Source of the DNA: Alistipes sp.
GTDB lineage: Bacteria; Bacteroidota; Bacteroidia; Bacteroidales; Rikenellaceae
Assembly: GCA_020026435.1 (NCBI GenBank)
Contig: JAHHQK010000006.1
Span: forward strand, 11,942-75,941
Length of the DNA: 64,000 nt
Reading direction: 5' to 3'
Of the stretch, positions 59,604-64,000 are shown piece by piece. Position 1 is the first letter of the stretch. Each line of letters begins with the position of its first letter. The notes under the pieces are model-generated. The model searched no databases. It was not told where the DNA came from and saw only the letters and a program-made list of their open reading frames with translations. Both the position numbers and the translations under genes were made by a program.

Positions 59604-60359
59604 TTATTTCTTGTTGTAAGCAGTCAGAATATCCATCAGCGTGATGGAAGCATCCTCCATATCGTTAACCAAAGAATCGATCTTCGATACGATATAGTTA
59701 TAGAACAACTGAAGAATAACCGCAGCGATAAGACCCATAAGGGTAGTCAACAGAGCGACCTTGATACCACCGGCAACCAACGTCGGGCTGATATCACCGG
59801 CAGCCTGGATAGCATCGAATGCACCGATCATACCGACTACGGTACCCATAAATCCCAACATGGGGCTCAAAGCGATGAACAAGCCGATCCACGACAGACC
59901 CGACTCCATCTGACCCGTCTGAACCGAACCGTACGATACAACGGCCTTCTCTACCGAGTCAAGACCCTGCTCGTAACGATCCAGACCCTGGTAGTAGATC
60001 GAAGCGATAGGACCGCGGGCGTTGCGGCAAACTTCTTTGGCAGCCTCTACGCCACCGTTCTTCAGAGCCTCCTCAACCGAAGCGATGAACTTCTTGGTGT
60101 TGATTTTCGAGAGCGTCAGGTAAAGGATACGCTCGATAGCCACTGCAAGACCGATAACCAAGCAGAGCAATACCGGAAGCATCCACTCCCAACCACCTTC
60201 GAGGAATTTCTGCATCAGAACCTGGTGCATGCTTTCGCCGGCGATCTCGGTCTCAGCTACGACAGCTTCTCCAGCTGCGGCAGCAGCATCCTGCGCGAAC
60301 GCATTGACGGTTCCCATTGCAACAGCGGCAACCGACAGAATCGAAAAAAGTTTTTTCAT
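59604..60359 (-). CDS. exbB: MotA/TolQ/ExbB proton-channel protein (ExbB)
   Basis: A 251-residue membrane protein. An N-terminal segment with a signal-like start (MKKLFSILSVAAVAMGTVNAFA) is followed by three membrane segments: GWEWMLPVLLCLVIGLAVAIERIL, then GLSWIGLFIALSPMLGFMGTVVGMIGAFDAI (the conserved TolQ/ExbB proton-channel block) and VALLTTLMGLIAAVILQLFYNYI. ExbB pentamers form the channel around the ExbD dimer that powers TonB. It is the first gene of the four-gene operon. No TAnnTTTG element was seen in the 329-base gap upstream (60360-60688), which contains no other supported feature. Confidence 0.93.
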   Translation of the reverse strand: MKKLFSILSVAAVAMGTVNAFAQDAAAAAGEAVVAETEIAGESMHQVLMQKFLEGGWEWMLPVLLCLVIGLAVAIERILYLTLSKINTKKFIASVEEALKNGGVEAAKEVCRNARGPIASIYYQGLDRYEQGLDSVEKAVVSYGSVQTGQMESGLSWIGLFIALSPMLGFMGTVVGMIGAFDAIQAAGDISPTLVAGGIKVALLTTLMGLIAAVILQLFYNYIVSKIDSLVNDMEDASITLMDILTAYNKK

Positions 60360-60688
60360 AGTTGTGTTAATAAATTAAATTTGATTAGTTGATTTTTAGT
60401 ATTTGTGTCTTGTTTAAGTCTCTAAAAATTGTCGTAATTTTTCTAAAAAAAATATCGTCTTCTCTCTCAAATGCGTCCGTTCGGGTGGGTTTTCGGGATT
60501 ATTCGTTCCCGGGCATTCCGATTCCAGGCGGTGTTCATGGCTATATTGTATCGCGCAAAAAACCACATAACACTCAGTAAATCAGATGCTAACCTCACTC
60601 ATGAGCCTATTCTTTCCCAGAGGCCGGCCCTCTTTGGGATATATTATCAGTGCGAAATATATAAAAAAAATTCGTTTCCTGCAACGCT

Positions 60689-61726
60689 TTACAGTGTAAA
60701 TTCTCCTCTGAGAGGCCTGCTTAACAGCCGATAAGTTTCTTCTGCAGAGAGGCCTTTGCCCAAAACGTACATGAGTTTGGTGACGGCCGCCTCGGTGGTC
60801 ATGTCGTGGCCGCAGAGCACGCCGATCTTTTGCAGGCGCAGTCCCGTGTCGTAGAGCGACATCGAGACGCTGCCGCTGCCGCACTGCGTGATGTTGACGA
60901 TGAAGATCCCGCGCGAAATGGCCTCCTGCAGCACCTCGATGAACCACGGTGTGGTGGGGGCGTTGCCGGCACCGAAGGTCTCCAGCACGACGGCGCGGAG
61001 GTTCGAGGCGGAGAACATGGCGCGAAGGACCTGTTCGGTCATGCCGGGGAAGAGCTTGATGACGGCCACATCGTCGGCCAGGTGGTCGGCGATGCGCAGA
61101 CGGGTGGGATCGGAGGGGATCTGCTCGGGCTGCATGATGGCGGGACGGATGTAGGAGATGTTGACTCCCACTTCGGCCAGCGGAGGGTAGTTGTTCGAGC
61201 GGAAGGCGCTCAGCGCCTCGGCACTGCGTTTGGTGGTGCGGTTGGCGCGGAACAGGCGGTTCTGGAAGTAGAGCGACACCTCGGGAACGATCGGGCGGTC
61301 GCCGTCGCGGGCTCCGGCGATCTCGATGGCCGTGATGAGGTTCTCGCGGCCGTCGGTACGCAGCACTCCGATCGGGATCTGGCTGCCGGTGAAGACCACG
61401 GGTTTGGCCAGATCCTCCAGGAGGAAGCTCAGGGCCGAGGCCGTATAGGACATGGTGTCGGTGCCGTGGAGGACGACGAAGCCGTCGTAGCGGGCATAGT
61501 TGTCGCGGATCATGCGGGCCAGCGTGAGCCAGTTGTCGGGGGTCACGTTCGAGGAGTCGATCACGGGCGACATGGTCTGCACCTCGATGTCGACATTGAG
61601 CCGTTTGAGCGAAGGAAATTCCTCGTAGATTGCGCTGAAATCGAAGGGTATCAGTGCGCCTGTTTCGGCGTCGGTCTTCATGCCGATGGTGCCGCCGGTA
61701 TAGATGATCAGAATGGAGGATTTCAT
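60689..61726 (-). CDS. ansA: Type I L-asparaginase
   Basis: AnsA hydrolyses asparagine to aspartate and ammonia. The 345-residue protein has the N-terminal active-site threonine loop LIIYTGGTIGMKTD (residues 5-18), the second active-site motif VVLHGTDTMSYTASALSFLL near 85-105 with the catalytic Thr-Asp pair, TGSQIPIGVLRTDGRENL, and the C-terminal VVLETFGAGNAP. Lack of a signal peptide points to the cytoplasmic type I enzyme rather than the periplasmic type II. Single gene; a near-consensus -7 element (TATCTTCG, minus) lies 43 bases upstream. Confidence 0.93.
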   Translation of the reverse strand: MKSSILIIYTGGTIGMKTDAETGALIPFDFSAIYEEFPSLKRLNVDIEVQTMSPVIDSSNVTPDNWLTLARMIRDNYARYDGFVVLHGTDTMSYTASALSFLLEDLAKPVVFTGSQIPIGVLRTDGRENLITAIEIAGARDGDRPIVPEVSLYFQNRLFRANRTTKRSAEALSAFRSNNYPPLAEVGVNISYIRPAIMQPEQIPSDPTRLRIADHLADDVAVIKLFPGMTEQVLRAMFSASNLRAVVLETFGAGNAPTTPWFIEVLQEAISRGIFIVNITQCGSGSVSMSLYDTGLRLQKIGVLCGHDMTTEAAVTKLMYVLGKGLSAEETYRLLSRPLRGEFTL

Positions 61727-61852
61727 GCTTTTATCTCTATTAGTATATGTTGATGGTTGTCTCCCACTGCGAAGATAGGTCTTTTTTGTGGAAAAAAGTC
61801 CTGTGAAGGAAAATTCCTCCGTGTTTTTCTCCCGTGGGGATGGCTTGTGGGC

Positions 61853-62653
61853 TCAGACACCGACCGCGGGGAAGATGCGCAGGGCGTTGGCCGTGGTGGC
61901 GGAGGCGACTTCTTCGGGGGTGAGGCCCTTCAGTTCGGCCGCCTTCCGGCATACGAACCTCACGTAGGAGGATTCGTTGCGTTCGCCGCGGTGGGGCGAC
62001 GGGGTGAGGTAGGGGCAGTCGGTTTCGAGGACCAGGTCGTCAAGATCCATCTCGGGGATGATCTTCGAGATGAGGCTTTTCTTGAAGGTCACTACCCCAC
62101 CGATTCCAAAGACGAAGTCACCGAGGGTTTTCAGCTCGCGGTAGCTATCCAATGTGTCGGAGAAGGCGTGGAAGACGCCCCTGACGCCGCGTCCGGCAAA
62201 CGTGCGCATGACTTCGAGGGTCTCAGGCCAGGCGTCGCGCGTGTGGACGGCGATGGGCAGGCCGTAGCGGAGCGAGAGTTCGATCTGGTGGCGAAAAGCC
62301 TCGATCTGTTCCGCCTTGTGGTCTGTGCTCCAGTAGAAGTCGAGTCCGATCTCGCCGATGGCGCAGAAGGGGGAAATCCCCTCGGGGCGGTCTTCCAGAA
62401 GGCTTTCGACGAGTTGCAACTCCTCGCGCCAGCGGGGATTGTCGTTGATCGACGTGGGGTGAAGCCCCATCATCGGGCTGCAGTGGTCGGGGTGGCGGCG
62501 GCAAAGGTCGAAAAGTGCGGCGTGGCTCTCGGAGTCGATGGCCGGGAGCAGAAGCCGGTTCACGCCGTGTTCCAGGCAGCGGGCGAAGGCCTCTTCACGG
62601 TCGGTGTCGAATTCGGGGGCGTAGAGGTGGGAATGGGTGTCGGTAAGTGTCAT
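61853..62653 (-). CDS. tatD: TatD-family deoxyribonuclease
   Basis: A 266-residue metal-dependent hydrolase. Motifs are the N-terminal TDTHSHLYAPEFD with the HxH pair, GEIGLDFYW with the Glu ligand, HTRDAWPET with the His ligand, FHAFSDTL and ETDCPYLTPSPHRGERNES with the Asp ligand. TatD/YcfH enzymes act as 3'-5' exonucleases or AP endonucleases in DNA repair. The ATG overlaps the dprA stop in ATGA, so the two genes are translationally coupled; both handle DNA. An upstream in-frame extension inside dprA is rejected. Confidence 0.94.
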   Translation of the reverse strand: MTLTDTHSHLYAPEFDTDREEAFARCLEHGVNRLLLPAIDSESHAALFDLCRRHPDHCSPMMGLHPTSINDNPRWREELQLVESLLEDRPEGISPFCAIGEIGLDFYWSTDHKAEQIEAFRHQIELSLRYGLPIAVHTRDAWPETLEVMRTFAGRGVRGVFHAFSDTLDSYRELKTLGDFVFGIGGVVTFKKSLISKIIPEMDLDDLVLETDCPYLTPSPHRGERNESSYVRFVCRKAAELKGLTPEEVASATTANALRIFPAVGV

Positions 62654-63750
62654 CTGAGTTTCATGTATCTGTTGCCGGGCAGCTGGCGTATGTTGCCCGA
62701 CAGTTCTAATCCTATGAGCAGGGTGGAAAGGCGTCCCGGGGAGAGGCGGCTGGTTTGGGCAAGCTCCTCGACGGAGTGGGGATCGCTCGTCGAAAAGCAG
62801 CGCAGAAGCATCTGTTCCTCCTCGGAGAGGGGTTCTTCCTCGTGTGCGGGCGCGACGGGTGTGGATATGGTAAGATCCCACTGCAGTTCGCGGATGATGT
62901 CCTCGGCGGAGCGGATCAGCGAGGCCTTGCGGTCGGCGATCAGGCGGTTGGTGCCCTGCGACGAGGGGTCGGTGATGCGCCCCGGGACGGCCATTACCGT
63001 GCGGTTGTAGCCGTCGGCGCATTCGGCCGTGTGGAGCGAACCTCCGCTGAGGGGCGATTCGACCACGATGCAGCCTGCACTCAGACCCGCGATGATACGG
63101 TTGCGGGCCAGGTAGGAGGTGCCGCGCTGGTGGGTTTGGGAATGCTCCTCGGTGAGGAGTGCGCCGCCGTTGCGGAGGATGTCGCGGGCTATGGCCGTAT
63201 GTTGTACGGGGGTGATGCCGGGCAGAGGCGTGGGAAGTACCGCCACGGTGTGGACGTCGGCCGCAAGGGCTGCACGGTGGGCGGCGGCATCAATGCCGAA
63301 GGCCAGGCCGCTGACGATGCACAGGTCGGGGATACGTTGCGAAAGGGATTCGACCAGGCGGTTGCAGACGGTTTGTCCATAGGGCGTTGCGCGGCGGGTG
63401 CCGACCATCGAAAGGCAGTGCTCGGAGAGGGCCTCGATGTTGCCCTGGAGGTAGATCACGTGGGGAAAGTCCTCGATTTCGCGCAGGAGTGCGGGATATT
63501 GCGGGTCGGTTGAGGCGATGGGGGTGATCTCGTTCTTGAGGCAGTATTTCCACTCCCGCTCGGCGGCTTTGAACCCCGTGTGGTTCAGGATCTGCGCGGC
63601 CAGGTCGGGGCGCAGGCGTGCTTCCCGGATCAGATCGTCGGACGAGGCGGCGAAGATCGACCGTGCATCGCCGAAGGTGTCGAGCAGATGTACGGCTCCC
63701 TTGATCCCGATGCCGGGAGTCATTTGCAGTGCAATGTCTTCGATGGTCAT
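62650..63750 (-). CDS. dprA: DNA-processing protein A (DprA/Smf)
   Basis: DprA loads RecA on incoming single-stranded DNA in natural transformation and is widely kept in non-transforming bacteria. The 366-residue protein has a helix-hairpin-helix-like N-terminus (MTIEDIALQMTPGIGIKGAVHLLDTFG), the Rossmann core (SMVGTRRATPYGQTV, LCIVSGLAFGIDAAAHRAAL, HTVAVLPTPLPGITPVQH, RNRIIAGLSAGCIVVESPL, VPGRITDPSSQGTNRLI), and a C-terminal winged-helix-like domain (SEEEQMLLRCFSTSDPHSVEELAQTSRLS). Its stop overlaps the tatD start by four bases. Confidence 0.96.
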   Translation of the reverse strand: MTIEDIALQMTPGIGIKGAVHLLDTFGDARSIFAASSDDLIREARLRPDLAAQILNHTGFKAAEREWKYCLKNEITPIASTDPQYPALLREIEDFPHVIYLQGNIEALSEHCLSMVGTRRATPYGQTVCNRLVESLSQRIPDLCIVSGLAFGIDAAAHRAALAADVHTVAVLPTPLPGITPVQHTAIARDILRNGGALLTEEHSQTHQRGTSYLARNRIIAGLSAGCIVVESPLSGGSLHTAECADGYNRTVMAVPGRITDPSSQGTNRLIADRKASLIRSAEDIIRELQWDLTISTPVAPAHEEEPLSEEEQMLLRCFSTSDPHSVEELAQTSRLSPGRLSTLLIGLELSGNIRQLPGNRYMKLR

Positions 63751-63828
63751 ATTCAGCCTGTGTAAAATCGTGATATAACGATGTAAAGGTAAATATTTTC
63801 AAGAAATAACGCAAAAACGCTCATAAGT

Positions 63829-63859
63829 TTTGTTTTAATGATATTTATGCTTATATTTG
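63829..63859 (+). promoter_or_regulatory. Complete promoter upstream of tRNA-Cys
   Basis: TTTG (63829-63832), 19 bases, then TATATTTG (63852-63859): both boxes with ideal Bacteroidota spacing. Start of transcription would fall near 63866, about 80 bases before the mature tRNA, so a processed 5' leader is expected. Confidence 0.75.
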
Positions 63860-63946
63860 CACACCCAAACGTCAGAAGGGGTTCATCTCCGGTGTTTCGG
63901 AAACGGGATTTGGAGGGGGCTTCGGGAAAGACGGATCGGGAGATAG

Positions 63947-64000
63947 GGTCTGATGGCCGAGTGGCTAGGCAAAGGTCTGCAAAACCTTGTACAGCGGTTC
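63947..64000 (+). tRNA. tRNA-Cys (anticodon GCA), 5' part
   Basis: The 54 visible bases fold as a tRNA: acceptor 5' strand GGTCTGA, D arm with GCC/GGC stem and A14, an anticodon stem AAGGT/ACCTT around CTGCAAA with anticodon GCA at 63979-63981, and the beginning of the T arm (GCGGTTC). The window ends inside the T loop, so the 3' half is unseen. It is preceded by a full promoter at 63829-63859. Confidence 0.93.

Overview
The window is chromosomal DNA from a GC-rich member of the Bacteroidota. An Alistipes-like Rikenellaceae species is the best guess. The pointers are repeated -7 promoter elements of the form TAnnTTTG, an S46 dipeptidyl-peptidase, a NusG/UpxY paralogue, glycine-lipid acyltransferases, a DNPR-type (meso-DAP) MurE and PASTA-bearing FtsI, and an ExbB-ExbD-ExbD cluster. 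No insertion sequence, prophage, CRISPR array or rRNA was seen. The only RNA gene found with confidence is a tRNA-Cys cut off by the right edge.

Layout. 1-7027 (minus): a division and cell-wall cluster read rsmH-ftsL-ftsI-murE-mraY-murD. 7122-15102 (plus): glycine-lipid acyltransferases (glsA, glsB), an ABC exporter, pgk and an M13 lipoprotein peptidase. 15195-19312: a GNAT protein, a DHH phosphoesterase, a HAD phosphatase, rdgB and folE. 19782-27699 (minus): polA, queD, an outer-membrane protein with a DUF4136-like lipoprotein, a short orphan UpxY and sppA. 27944-38315 (plus): mrp, a 0.68-kb non-coding region, nadA, the S46 peptidase, nhaC, metG and ilvE. 38683-46130 (minus): mnmG, ybeY, an EnvC-like factor, a TPR protein and pheS. 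46215-49508 (plus): a patatin with a beta-barrel and a nitroreductase. 49805-55910 (minus): the lipA-lipB-recJ operon, an AraC regulator and a multipass membrane protein. Then come rnhB, a 1.35-kb non-coding stretch with an unusual degenerate tandem repeat, the TonB-energising exbD-exbD-orf-exbB operon, ansA, tatD-dprA and tRNA-Cys.

The main finding is that the window probably contains the chromosomal replication origin. The non-coding region between mrp and nadA (about 29.28-29.67 kb) has a cluster of DnaA-box-like 9-mers next to a very AT-rich tract. By hand count, the intergenic DNA of the plus strand is C-rich to the left of this point and G-rich to the right, which is the skew minimum expected at an origin. 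Three intergenic parS-like sites (TGTTCCACGTGGAAC cores at 38.56, 41.82 and 45.03 kb, about 3.2 kb apart) lie 9-16 kb to the right.

Other points of interest: four genes (glsB, folE, queD, rnhB) have a perfect -7 element only 5-7 bases before the start codon, which suggests leaderless mRNAs. The repeat block at 57.65-57.96 kb has about 43-51 base units and is unexplained. There is also a candidate ~80-nt small RNA at 48.83 kb. All function calls come from reading motifs and context; no database search was possible.
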